64,000 nt of DNA, taken from Paraneptunicella aestuarii. GTDB lineage: Bacteria > Pseudomonadota > Gammaproteobacteria > Enterobacterales > Alteromonadaceae. This document shows positions 37,434 through 46,360 of this stretch, one piece after another. The stretch is from the NCBI RefSeq assembly GCF_019900845.1, contig NZ_CP074570.1, positions 3,100,001 through 3,164,000 on the forward strand, in the 5' to 3' direction. The notes below the pieces were generated by a model. The model had not been told where the DNA came from and did no database searches. It worked only from the letters and a program-made list of their open reading frames with translations. Position 1 is the first letter of the stretch; each line of letters begins with the position of its first letter. The position numbers and the translations under genes were made by a program.

Positions 37434-39038
37434 TTACTTCTTCACTTCAAAAGCGTGGAACAAGTGGTTACCAACACCGTATACACCGAAGTTGTTGTAA
37501 CCTGAGCCCCAGTAAACCACACCGTCAACAATAGATGGGTGAGAGCTTACAGAACCGCCACTTGCGTAGCTCCACAGGATTTTGCCGGTTTTCGCATCCA
37601 GAGCGAACATGTTAGGGCCTTCAGCCGCCATGCCACCACCGAATACAACACCGTTTGCAACCGCAGTAGAACCTTGAATGAAGTTCTCTTTACCCGGTGC
37701 AGAAGTGTTCCACAAAATCTTACCACTGCCCGCGTCTAGCGCTACGAAGATACCGTTGGTGTCTTCACCATAGGTTTCGTTGGTGTAAATGCGCTCACCA
37801 TCAGTTGAAGAACCGAACTGAGAACCACCCAGGATACCACCAGCAATCGTACCTTCTGGACCTTGAGGGCCATCACCAGTGTAAGTGCTCCACAATACTT
37901 TTCCGCTGTCGCGATCTAGTGCCCAGAAGAAACCGCTCTTCTGACCTGCGCCAACAAAGTCTTGTTTCTTGCCATTCAATTCAGCAGTCCAGACCATAGG
38001 TGCTTGACCAAAATCAAAGTCAGGGCCTTCAGGATCAGGGCAAGCTTCGTTTTTAGGCATAGCAAGGAAGCCACAACCGATAGTCCAGGCATCATAACCT
38101 TGCAACTTCACGCCCCAGTTTACTTTACCTGAATCCAGGTCAAGAGAAACGATAGCGTCTACGAAGTTCTGAGGATGATCATGCTTCTCCATACAATCGC
38201 CGATGGCTTTTTTGTCTTCACCCGCTTTACGCAAGCAAGCTTTTAACGCTTCAGGCGTGTTGTAGTTTTGACCAGTTGCGATGTACAAAGAGTTGCGCTT
38301 CTCGTCTACAGAGAACGAGCTACCCCATACAGAGTTACCAGAGAACCATTCTTCTGGCTTGCCCGGAGGGGGTGGAGCCATGTAGGTTTTCCAAACCACT
38401 TTACCGGTTTTCGCGTCCAGCGCGACAACACTGCCACGGAAAGAACAGCAAGGATAGCTAGGATCGCCGCCCATACCTACTTCAAATGAAGAGATACCAA
38501 CGTATACACGATCACCTTTTACAATAGGAGAACCTGTGATCATGGCAACCATATGGTCGTCCAACAACTCAGATTTCCACTTCAGGGCACCGTCTTTTTG
38601 ATTAACAGCGAACATGGTAGGCGTCATACGGCTACCAACGAAGATCATGTCACCACCAACTGCTGGGCTGCTACGTGAATAATCACCTTCAACACCAGAA
38701 TATTCAGTGATTTTCTTAACCCAGATTGCTTTACCTGTTTCCTTGTTCAAGGCATACAGATTACCGGCAGAGTCAGGAATAAACAGTTGGTTACCAGAAA
38801 TGGTAGGCGTTGCAATGGTTCCACAGTTGGCTTTTTCACAATCGTTATATTGATTGAAATCGAAAATCCACTTGGGAGCCAGTTTACCAACAGACTCAGG
38901 GGAGATGATTGTCTCCTCTTTAGCATGTTTGGCATTGGTCAGGTCATTCCCCCAAACCGTCCACTCAGCGGCAGCAGCCGTGGTTGCAGCGGTAAGAGCG
39001 AACGAAGTCAAAACCAGTTTACGAAAAAGTCTCTTCAT
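37434..39038 (-). CDS. Secreted PQQ-dependent alcohol dehydrogenase (beta-propeller quinoprotein)
   Basis: A 534-residue protein with a signal peptide (cut near AAAAEW, residue 25) and repeated propeller blades of the type ALDAKTGKILW. Cys197-Cys198 (PSYPCCSF) is the vicinal Cys pair that caps PQQ in quinoprotein alcohol dehydrogenases. There is no CxxCH haem motif, so electrons must go to a separate acceptor. It acts in the periplasm. It lies between the two AT genes of the PKS locus on the same strand but has long spacers on both sides. It might oxidise an alcohol of the exported product, or be an unrelated alcohol dehydrogenase; PQQ biosynthesis genes are not in the window. Confidence 0.85.
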   Translation of the reverse strand: MKRLFRKLVLTSFALTAATTAAAAEWTVWGNDLTNAKHAKEETIISPESVGKLAPKWIFDFNQYNDCEKANCGTIATPTISGNQLFIPDSAGNLYALNKETGKAIWVKKITEYSGVEGDYSRSSPAVGGDMIFVGSRMTPTMFAVNQKDGALKWKSELLDDHMVAMITGSPIVKGDRVYVGISSFEVGMGGDPSYPCCSFRGSVVALDAKTGKVVWKTYMAPPPPGKPEEWFSGNSVWGSSFSVDEKRNSLYIATGQNYNTPEALKACLRKAGEDKKAIGDCMEKHDHPQNFVDAIVSLDLDSGKVNWGVKLQGYDAWTIGCGFLAMPKNEACPDPEGPDFDFGQAPMVWTAELNGKKQDFVGAGQKSGFFWALDRDSGKVLWSTYTGDGPQGPEGTIAGGILGGSQFGSSTDGERIYTNETYGEDTNGIFVALDAGSGKILWNTSAPGKENFIQGSTAVANGVVFGGGMAAEGPNMFALDAKTGKILWSYASGGSVSSHPSIVDGVVYWGSGYNNFGVYGVGNHLFHAFEVKK

Positions 39039-39527
39039 AATTTCGTCCTAAGATTCATAGTTTCTGAATTCGTTATTTGCCAATCTCAGTTCGCTATCCA
39101 CCCGCTCTTCATCTCAGAGATACGGATAGCGCCCTGTTTCAATTCATAATCTTATCTAGTGATTTTTAACTAAAATGGCTCCGCAAAGTTCGGGGTCACA
39201 AGGCCGATGCTTAACGAAGTTTGCATTTGAGATAAAACTCGATTTTGTTTGTTGCTAGTTAACCGATAACGTCAACCACCAGAAATTCACACTTTTAGGG
39301 TAATAATTTATTTACCACTCGAAAGACGGTAACAAAATCACTCTATTGGGTCAATTGACTAAATAATTATTTAACCTGAGCCAAGTTTAAAAAATTGTGG
39401 AAGTCCACTATTTCTCCTGTACACCAACAGAGCCCCCAATAAATCCGGGGGCTTATCGATTCACACTTGGTAACAGAAATATTTTTCAAGCCAAGCCCAG
39501 CTTAATGACAAAGGAGCTGATTTTGAC
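39039..39527. other. Spacer between AT and PQQ-dehydrogenase genes, with a hairpin
   Basis: About 490 bases without a gene. At 39431-39453 there is a GC-rich hairpin AGCCCCC / GGGGGCT with a 9-base loop but no T run; it may end or slow the AT transcript. The rest is AT-rich (39290-39385) and probably holds the promoter of the dehydrogenase gene, though no clear -35/-10 pair stands out. Confidence 0.5.
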
Positions 39528-40661
39528 TTAAACAGGAGAAATCTCGTCCAGGTCAAAGTAGCCGTTGTAATCTTTCATATAAACCGCAGCACGATGACCA
39601 AATAGAACCACCGCTTCACTGCGGGTTTCCAGATTGTCATAGTCCATCACCAACGATTTCACTTTGGTACCTACCGGATGTTGCTTGTTCCAGTTGGACA
39701 CTTTCTCGGCAGCTTTGGCATTCACCTTACCGGTTGGCGCAGCAGCAGGTTTGTCGGCAGCAACAGTGGCTGGCTTGGCGGCAGCTTCCGCAGGTTTATC
39801 AGCGGCAGCAGCTTTTGCGGTCTCTTTCAGGATCTTGTCTACCATCTTGGCCAACACATTACCGTGGCCAATTTCAACAAACTCCATATTGCCTTTTTCA
39901 TTCAGGTATTGAACGCTTTCAGACCATCTCACCGCACCCGCAATCTGGCTTGCCATATTGTGAGCGATTTCATCGTTCTTATATTCACGTGCCGTAACGT
40001 TAGCAATAACTGGAATTTGAGGATCAGCCAACTTGAACTTTTTAAGATAAGTGGCAAATTTCTCTTGAGAAGGCTTCATGAAACGTGAGTGGAAAGCACC
40101 ACTGGTGTTCAATGGATAATACAGAATCTTGCCTTGCTGGAAGCATGACTGAGCGGCTTTGATTTCATCTTTCAAACCAGAAATAACGATTTGAGAAGGC
40201 GAGTTAAAGTTAGCCAAATCAATATTGTTCAGGTTATTGTCTTTCAGGATTTGTCTGATTTCTTCTTCATTCGAGTTGATAATCGCAGCCATAGCACCTT
40301 CAGAGGCTTCGCTCATCAATTCGCCACGCTTTTTCACCAGTTTCAAACCGGCTTCAAAGTCATACACATCAGCGGCTAACAACGCATTGAATTCACCCAA
40401 GCTGTGGCCCGCAACAAAATCTGGCTTTTCACCCGTCTCTTGCACTTTTTTGAAGTAGGACAACGCATTGACCACATACAAAGCAGGCTGAGTGAATTGT
40501 GTTAGTCCCAGCTCTTTATTAGGATCTTCCAAGCACAACTCTTTGATCGAATAACCCAGGATTTTATCTGCTTTGGCAGTCAAATCACTGAATTCATCAA
40601 ATAAGTCTCCGCCCATTCCTTTTGCCTGAGAACCCTGACCTGGAAACATATACGTTTTCAT
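39528..40661 (-). CDS. Trans-acting malonyl-type acyltransferase with C-terminal extension
   Basis: A 377-residue protein. Residues 1 to about 285 are a FabD-like AT: MFPGQGSQAKGMG, Ser87 in GHSLGEF, and SGAFHSRFM with the catalytic His, the pattern of malonyl-specific trans ATs. An Ala/Pro/Lys linker (about 290-325) follows, then a compact roughly 50-residue tail (WNKQHPVGTKVKSLVMDYD to YNGYFDLDEISPV) of unknown role. None of the PKS modules has its own AT, so this enzyme should load all of them. A strong AGAGGAGA box precedes the ATG. Confidence 0.9.
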   Translation of the reverse strand: MKTYMFPGQGSQAKGMGGDLFDEFSDLTAKADKILGYSIKELCLEDPNKELGLTQFTQPALYVVNALSYFKKVQETGEKPDFVAGHSLGEFNALLAADVYDFEAGLKLVKKRGELMSEASEGAMAAIINSNEEEIRQILKDNNLNNIDLANFNSPSQIVISGLKDEIKAAQSCFQQGKILYYPLNTSGAFHSRFMKPSQEKFATYLKKFKLADPQIPVIANVTAREYKNDEIAHNMASQIAGAVRWSESVQYLNEKGNMEFVEIGHGNVLAKMVDKILKETAKAAAADKPAEAAAKPATVAADKPAAAPTGKVNAKAAEKVSNWNKQHPVGTKVKSLVMDYDNLETRSEAVVLFGHRAAVYMKDYNGYFDLDEISPV

Positions 40662-40745
40662 GAATATCTCCTCTAAATATTTAGAATAATAATTTGGCTA
40701 CTTCTCGAGCTTTAAGCCGTTAGTGGTTCCTGCTGCAGTTCGCAT

Positions 40746-41501
40746 TTAGATTACCTCGGTCAAAAACCGGTCAATCGCGTCGATGCCGCGTTGATAGTTA
40801 GTTTCAAAAGGAATTAAATGGCCCAGCCCTGGTAAAATTTCAGCTTTTTTCGAGTAATAGGAAGCCGTAAACTCGATTACATCCGGGGTGAATAACAAAT
40901 CGTCTTCACCACCGATAATTTTCATCGGACACGGCGGCGTAAAAGGCTTGCTGAGAAGGTCTTTAAAGAAAATCTCAAATTCCAACATAGGAAAGCTTTT
41001 TACTATCCGGTCTAAATAACCTTGAATCTGTTGTTCCGATAAACTCGACAAAGTTTCAGGCGCAAACATCAGCTTGCTATTCACCTTGTCAGTAAAGAAA
41101 TCAATTAATACTTCAGAATTTGACTGTGCCAGACGACGAAACAGGCGTAAGGAAAAGGTCAAATTATGGCAAGGAGGTACAGAAGACAGTAACACCACAC
41201 CACGCAAATTCGGATCGGCAAAGCCACCCGCCAACAAACGCTGACAAATCGCGCCCCCCATACTCATCCCCACAAGTACAAAGGGTGAATGCACATTTTG
41301 GCTCAGATAATCAGCAACGTATTGAACGCAAATATCCAGCGTAATACCTTGTCTTTCAGACGCCGTAGACTGCGGAGAATGCCCGGGCAAGTCCAAAGCA
41401 TGAACCTCATATCCTTGCGACTCATACCAAGGCACGAAATATTCCTCAAACATCCATTTACCGAGACCAATGCCATGAATAAATACAATAGATTTAGCCA
41501 T
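40746..41501 (-). CDS. Alpha/beta-hydrolase, possible trans thioesterase
   Basis: A 251-residue alpha/beta hydrolase: oxyanion motif FIHGIGLG, nucleophile Ser80 in GMSMGG, Asp in GGEDDLLF and His in GLGHLIPFE. The ATG at 41501 is favoured because the HG motif then sits at the normal N-terminal place and a G-rich box precedes it; 13 more codons are open upstream. It lies between the decarboxylative KS and the AT genes. Since no TE domain is seen in the PKSs, it could release or edit polyketide chains, or hydrolyse an ester during tailoring. Confidence 0.8.
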   Translation of the reverse strand: MAKSIVFIHGIGLGKWMFEEYFVPWYESQGYEVHALDLPGHSPQSTASERQGITLDICVQYVADYLSQNVHSPFVLVGMSMGGAICQRLLAGGFADPNLRGVVLLSSVPPCHNLTFSLRLFRRLAQSNSEVLIDFFTDKVNSKLMFAPETLSSLSEQQIQGYLDRIVKSFPMLEFEIFFKDLLSKPFTPPCPMKIIGGEDDLLFTPDVIEFTASYYSKKAEILPGLGHLIPFETNYQRGIDAIDRFLTEVI

Positions 41502-41586
41502 TACATTGCCCCCGAAGACGGAGTTGCAGCAACCAAACAACTTTGGGCAATTTTATTTAACAACATCAACAAAACTGCCCTGCTCC

Positions 41587-42804
41587 CTAGTAACGCTGCA
41601 AGCAAATGGCAGTGTTCACACCACCAAAGCCCATGCTCATCTTGAGCGCGTTATCAATCTGATGATCACGCGTCTCACGTACCAGATTGAACTCATCTGT
41701 CATCGGGTTATCCAGATTTCGACAAGGATGCAACTTGCCTTCACGCATTTGCACCAATGTTGCAACCAACTCAATTGCCCCGGCAGAAGTTAGCCCATGC
41801 CCGGTAATAGATTTAGTGGTATTAATGTGAGTATGAGTAAGGTCGCAATGCTTTAACGCACCTAACTCAGTTTCATCACCAATGGTTGATCCCGTGCCAT
41901 GAGGGTTCACGTAATCAATATCTTTCGGTGTGAGTTTTGCCATCGCCAAGGCTTTTTCGATAACGTTAACTTCGCCTTCAAATGATGGGTTTGGATTGCG
42001 GTTGCCATCCATTCCCATTGCCCAGCCACTTAAACGCGCATAAGGTTTTACACCTGAACGGTTTAGCCCTTCACGTTCAATCACCAATACACCACACCCT
42101 TCACCAAAGATGAAGCCATTGCGATCTTTATCGTAAGGACGGCAAGCCAAATCGGGACGCTCGGCATATCTATCCGAGCCCATCGCACCGATGGAGCGAA
42201 AACCCTGACATTCCCAATAAGACAAATCCAGCATGGCGCCAACGGCGATACACACATCCACCATGCCCGACTGCACGGCTTGAATTGCCTGAATAACAGC
42301 AACCTGTCCACTGGCTGAAGCACCACCTATGGTATAAGCGGGGCCTCGAATGCCTAGTACCTCGGTGCAAATCCCACAAACGTCACTATCGAAAAACGAC
42401 ATGGCATAAGTAGGACGCACAAAAGGCACTTTACCTTCGTATTTCTGGTAGAGATTGTTCAACTCTCGTTGTTGAAAGTTAGAACCACCTACCACCAAAC
42501 CAATGCGTTCAGGATCGACATCATCCAGTTGAGCATCGTGCCAGGCTTCATAGACTGAGGCCAAAGCAACTTGCCCGGTATAAGACAAAGTCCGAACCAG
42601 ACTTCTTGGAACGGATTCCGGCATAGTCAGATTGGCAATTTCAGCCCCTAAAAACGCTGATTCAACCCCACCATCAGATGATGGAATTTGTCTACCTTCA
42701 CGTTGCATTACTCCGAAATTATGTTGCCCGGAAAGCAACGCGGGAGTAAATGCCTCTTTGCCCTGCCCTATGGCAGAGGTGATGCCGATACCTGTCACTA
42801 ACAT
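41587..42804 (-). CDS. Free-standing decarboxylative ketosynthase of the beta-branching cassette
   Basis: A 405-residue KAS II-like protein in which the nucleophile Cys is Ser163 (TIGGASASGQ), while both His residues (NPHGTGS, KSITGHG) remain. That substitution defines the PksF/BaeF-type KS, which decarboxylates malonyl on the donor ACP to acetyl instead of condensing. It lies 22 bases after the donor-ACP gene and directly in the cassette order MBL-HMGS-ECH-ACP-KS. Confidence 0.93.
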   Translation of the reverse strand: MLVTGIGITSAIGQGKEAFTPALLSGQHNFGVMQREGRQIPSSDGGVESAFLGAEIANLTMPESVPRSLVRTLSYTGQVALASVYEAWHDAQLDDVDPERIGLVVGGSNFQQRELNNLYQKYEGKVPFVRPTYAMSFFDSDVCGICTEVLGIRGPAYTIGGASASGQVAVIQAIQAVQSGMVDVCIAVGAMLDLSYWECQGFRSIGAMGSDRYAERPDLACRPYDKDRNGFIFGEGCGVLVIEREGLNRSGVKPYARLSGWAMGMDGNRNPNPSFEGEVNVIEKALAMAKLTPKDIDYVNPHGTGSTIGDETELGALKHCDLTHTHINTTKSITGHGLTSAGAIELVATLVQMREGKLHPCRNLDNPMTDEFNLVRETRDHQIDNALKMSMGFGGVNTAICLQRY

Positions 42805-42826
42805 GGTTATCTACTTGTGCTGTAAA

Positions 42827-43066
42827 TTAAGATTTGGCAGCTAGCGTTTCTGCTAGTTCACCAATGTTCTCAACGCCACCAAGTTCGATTAAAGGAATGT
42901 TTAAAGACAGCGCTTCCAACGTCATCATAACGATTTCAGAACGGTCAATTGAGTTTGCACCCAAGTCTTTCAGTTGATCGTCCATCTTGAACTCGTGATC
43001 TTCCAACTCAGGTAATACATCGCGGGTATTTTCAACAATAACAGCAAAAATTTCGTCTTTAGTCAT
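42827..43066 (-). CDS. Donor acyl carrier protein of the beta-branching cassette
   Basis: A 79-residue ACP; the phosphopantetheine Ser39 lies in LGANSIDRSEIVM, typical of AcpK-type donor ACPs rather than FAS or PKS ACPs (LGxDSL). It carries malonyl that the decarboxylative KS turns into acetyl for the HMGS. The ATG at 43066 has GGAG exactly 8 bases upstream; a GTG three codons earlier overlaps that box and is less likely. Confidence 0.93.
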   Translation of the reverse strand: MTKDEIFAVIVENTRDVLPELEDHEFKMDDQLKDLGANSIDRSEIVMMTLEALSLNIPLIELGGVENIGELAETLAAKS

Positions 43067-43203
43067 GGTCAACACTCCAAAGTAACAGCAGCAAAGTGAC
43101 TAAGCTCGCTACCAAAAATAAATATGTTCATCGTGCAAAATGTTTAACTCTAAGCTTCTCACGTATGAGAACTTTGTCTCAGCCAGTTAGAAAACAACAG
43201 AGA

Positions 43204-43992
43204 TCAATCAGGATCCCAAGGGAACTTGCCCGTTTCAACATAACGCGCAATCAGTCTCAGGTTATCCGGGTTAGAAAAGACTTCTCTGTTGCCATCCAAG
43301 GCTTTTTGCTTGGCGGTAATCAAATCATCATCCAGCTTGTTCATATAAGTCTTGTAACGCGCCACACCTTCTTTGTTTAAGCGACGTAAGCGCAACAAAT
43401 GACGGCGTAGCAAACCATTACTGTTCTCTTCACAAGCATCGACCAAGCCCCATTCCAACGCTTGTCGCGCTGAAATAGGCTGAGTCATCAAGGTCATGTA
43501 ATTGGCTTTGGCAAAGCCCATGCGACGATTCAAAAATGGCAGAACACAAGCAGGCATCAAACCGAACAACAATTCAGACAAACTGAATACGGCTTTTTCC
43601 TCACACAGCACCACATCACAGGCCGCCACAAAACCAATACCACCCGCATTGGCCTTACCACGAACATGAGCAACGGTGACATAAGGTCCTGTAGAAAGCT
43701 TCAACCACAAATCGTACAAAGGCTCAGGATCTTGTTCCTGATGATTGCCCGCAACCAGTCCTTGCTGAATACCTTTAAAGTCCGCACCGAAACAAAACAC
43801 CTCAGGCAAACCTTCCAACACCACCACATTCACCGCATCTTCACAAAGATCGAGAATGTCGTTCATTTCATCAACGAGCTGGTCATTGATGGTGTTGTTA
43901 GCTTCCGGGCGATCAATCTGGATAAAACAGATATCGTCTTCCAAGCGAACCTTAATGGTTGAGCAATCGCTCGCCCGTTCTAGGATACCCAT
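43204..43992 (-). CDS. ECH1-type enoyl-CoA hydratase homologue (HMG-thioester dehydratase)
   Basis: A 262-residue crotonase-fold protein. DRPEANNTINDQLVDEM, GLPEVFCFGADF and SELLFGLMPACVLPFLNRRMG are the hallmarks of the PksH/ECH1 branch, which dehydrates the HMG-like branch on the ACP to a glutaconyl thioester. The ECH2 decarboxylase (PksI branch) expected as its partner is absent from the window. Its start overlaps the end of the HMGS gene by 13 bases, indicating coupled translation. Confidence 0.9.
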   Translation of the reverse strand: MGILERASDCSTIKVRLEDDICFIQIDRPEANNTINDQLVDEMNDILDLCEDAVNVVVLEGLPEVFCFGADFKGIQQGLVAGNHQEQDPEPLYDLWLKLSTGPYVTVAHVRGKANAGGIGFVAACDVVLCEEKAVFSLSELLFGLMPACVLPFLNRRMGFAKANYMTLMTQPISARQALEWGLVDACEENSNGLLRRHLLRLRRLNKEGVARYKTYMNKLDDDLITAKQKALDGNREVFSNPDNLRLIARYVETGKFPWDPD

Positions 43993-45248
43993 TCGTATTC
44001 CCTGTGGAATTCTTTGATTTCTTTCAGGAACAAGGTCTCTTTACCGCGCTTGGCATGAGCCTGACGCGCTTCAGGAATGAAAGACGTATCCAATACAACG
44101 TTACGAGTACCGAATTTAACCGCATTACTGCCAATCAACAGGTTGTCGTACTCTTCCATAGTCAATTCATGACGACCATCCAGGTGACCTTTGATGTTCA
44201 TATCGCGCAGACGGTTTTGGCTTTCTTCTCTCACGATGCCGCTAAAGAATTCAGAGCAGCAACCAGAACCATAAGAGAACGCAGCAACACGCTTGGGCGT
44301 TTGGAAATCACCATTGTCGATAGTGCTGGCTAGCGACATCATTGCTGTTGCGCCCATGATGTTACCCACGCGTTGGCAGTGGATAAGTCCAGGCGTTACA
44401 CGACGTTGAAAATCTTCTTCAATTTCAGGGCCTTTGGCTTTCAGCACTTTACGCATCAGGTTACGGTGTGCGCCTTTGATCATACCGCCGAATGGCGTAT
44501 GCATAGCGATGTAATCAAAGCTGGTACGGAAATCCGCGCCTTCAACACGCTTGGCGTATTCTTTGTAGGAATTCTCGAAGCAATCCAGATAAGACAACAA
44601 TGACAAGTCAGAGTCACCGGCTTCTGTGTCAGGAGAAGGACGGCAGGTATCCATTACTTCATAACCGTAATAGCCCGTTGCGCCTACATCCATTTGGAAG
44701 ATATGAGGCTGGTCACTGACCAACATGGCAACCGCACCCGCGCCGTTACTTGGTTCTGCAAAAGACCAGTCTTCGGTCAAGGCACTACCGCCTTTTTCAA
44801 TCATAAAACGAGACAGGTCAGTCGCCACTACCAGAACTTTTGCACCAGGAGATACACCAGAGAGCACGAAGTTAACCGCTTGCTGCAAACCTGCAACACC
44901 GGAATAACAGGCGTTTTTGATTTCAAACAAACGGCAGTTACGATTTAAGCCCAACAGGTTATGAACATAAGTGCTGCATGATTTACCGAAGTCGAAGGCT
45001 GACTCGGTACAAGTGATAACCATTTCAATGCGATCTTTTTCTTCAGGAGTCAAAGCATCAATGATTGGCTTGGCCGCGTTTACCGCGAAGGTAATTGGAT
45101 CTTCATAAGGTAACGCTACTGTCTTTTCCTTCATCAGAAGGTTTTCAAAACGGGTAGTATCCAGATTACGATGTGCTGCCAACTTGCTTACGTCAAGGTA
45201 GCAAGCTCCAGCGAACACATTCATCGCTTCAATTCCAACTAAACTCAT
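43980..45248 (-). CDS. HMG-CoA synthase homologue of the beta-branching cassette
   Basis: A 422-residue HMGS-family enzyme with the catalytic triad visible: Glu82 (ITCTESAFD), Cys114 (EIKNACYSGVAGL) and His250 (AMHTPFGG). It adds acetyl from the donor ACP to the beta-keto group of the growing chain on a PKS ACP, starting a carbon branch. It follows the MBL-hydrolase gene by 181 bases and overlaps ech. Confidence 0.94.
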   Translation of the reverse strand: MSLVGIEAMNVFAGACYLDVSKLAAHRNLDTTRFENLLMKEKTVALPYEDPITFAVNAAKPIIDALTPEEKDRIEMVITCTESAFDFGKSCSTYVHNLLGLNRNCRLFEIKNACYSGVAGLQQAVNFVLSGVSPGAKVLVVATDLSRFMIEKGGSALTEDWSFAEPSNGAGAVAMLVSDQPHIFQMDVGATGYYGYEVMDTCRPSPDTEAGDSDLSLLSYLDCFENSYKEYAKRVEGADFRTSFDYIAMHTPFGGMIKGAHRNLMRKVLKAKGPEIEEDFQRRVTPGLIHCQRVGNIMGATAMMSLASTIDNGDFQTPKRVAAFSYGSGCCSEFFSGIVREESQNRLRDMNIKGHLDGRHELTMEEYDNLLIGSNAVKFGTRNVVLDTSFIPEARQAHAKRGKETLFLKEIKEFHREYEWVS

Positions 45249-45429
45249 AGGTCTGATCCCAAATAGTTATGTTTTCTATTAGATTTGTGTTGTGATTTTT
45301 CTTTCTCAGCGTATACCTCGTCATTACTGAGCATGAAGCTAACGCGCGCTAGCCCTGCCTAAAATAGCGTAATAAACAATATCAACTGATGGTAGACGTA
45401 ATCGTAAGACCTTCTTTTTCTTCGGCTTT

Positions 45430-46128
45430 TTAGCCAAATTCAAACATCTTCATATTCTGCTTCCCACGCATTAAATAGGACGCAAAATGGTTCGGATTGC
45501 TAAACTGTAGGTAAATATTATACCTACAGAGATGAGAAAACAATTGACCGGGCGCTTTACCATAGCAATGTCCGGGAAAAATTTTCGTATCCGGGCTTAA
45601 TTGCACCTTTAATTGCTGCAAACTTTCGAATAAAACACGCGCCGATTCATCGTCGTCACATATGCCGCAGCCCTCGGCAAATAAGGTGTCACCGGTAAAC
45701 AGGTTGTCGGCGATCAGGAAACAATAGCCGCCGGGAGTGTGCCCCGGAGTAAAAATTGGCTGGATAAACATTTGGCCAATAATAAAGGGCGTTTCATCCA
45801 GCAAGACGATCCTGTCGTCATGAAAACCTGACCAATCAATCTCTTCCTGCGATACCCAGATAGGCACGTCGTACTGATACGCCACTTCACTGGCTAAGTC
45901 AGCGTGATCCGGGTGCGTGTGGGTTAATAACACCGCACTTAACTTGCTTCCCGAATCGGCAATGGCCTTGTCTATTTTGTCGATTTCCCAGGCTGGATCG
46001 ATAATGACCGACTGGTTACTCTTTGGATCTACAATCAAATAGTTGTAGTTTTCCATCAAACCATTGGTCACTTTCATTTCAACGACCTGGGGAAACAATT
46101 TTCTTGCTGCCGATGTCGTTGTACTCAT
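45430..46128 (-). CDS. MBL-fold thioester hydrolase of PksB/BaeB type
   Basis: A 232-residue glyoxalase-II-like protein with an intact metal site: THTHPDHAD (His70, His72, Asp74, His75), TPGHTPGG, FTGDTLF and FPGHCYG. Relatives (PksB, BaeB) sit in most trans-AT clusters and hydrolyse acyl groups from carrier proteins, probably to clear stalled chains. It is the first gene after the large PKS, separated by repeat element C. Confidence 0.87.
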   Translation of the reverse strand: MSTTTSAARKLFPQVVEMKVTNGLMENYNYLIVDPKSNQSVIIDPAWEIDKIDKAIADSGSKLSAVLLTHTHPDHADLASEVAYQYDVPIWVSQEEIDWSGFHDDRIVLLDETPFIIGQMFIQPIFTPGHTPGGYCFLIADNLFTGDTLFAEGCGICDDDESARVLFESLQQLKVQLSPDTKIFPGHCYGKAPGQLFSHLCRYNIYLQFSNPNHFASYLMRGKQNMKMFEFG

Positions 46129-46247
46129 TTTTCAGTCACCAATCTCAACTACTTATTCTTTCTGCAACAGAGTCAATCTAACGCTTGCCTGTTACACGCA
46201 AATTAAATTTACCGTCCCATTCATACAACCACAGACATACTCTCTGT

Positions 46248-46353
46248 TTCACCAATGAATATTTTTAAGCAGACCCTACTCAGCATGGACGCTGAGTAGG
46301 AGCCTACAGGGAAGTATTCACGGCGTGTCTGCGTAAACTATTCATTGGTGGAA
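46248..46353 (+). repeat. Double-hairpin palindromic repeat, copy C
   Basis: Imperfect outer arms 46248-46274 and 46327-46353 pair almost fully (ends TTCACCAATGAATA / TATTCATTGGTGGAA, and GCAGAC / GTCTGC next to the core). Inside are hairpin 1 (46275-46300, perfect 10-bp stem, loop ATGGAC), the linker AGCC, a short hairpin 2 (46305-46316) and TTCACGGCGTGTCT. Layout and the conserved pieces match copies A and B upstream of the same PKS gene. It lies between the large PKS gene and the MBL hydrolase and, given the strong stem, could also attenuate transcription. Confidence 0.75.
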
Positions 46354-46360
46354 CTTCGCC

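Noticed and set aside
39528..40661. Housekeeping FabD malonyl transferase
   Set aside because: The C-terminal extension, the second AT nearby and the AT-less PKSs on the same strand argue for a PKS-specific trans AT; no fatty-acid synthesis genes flank it.
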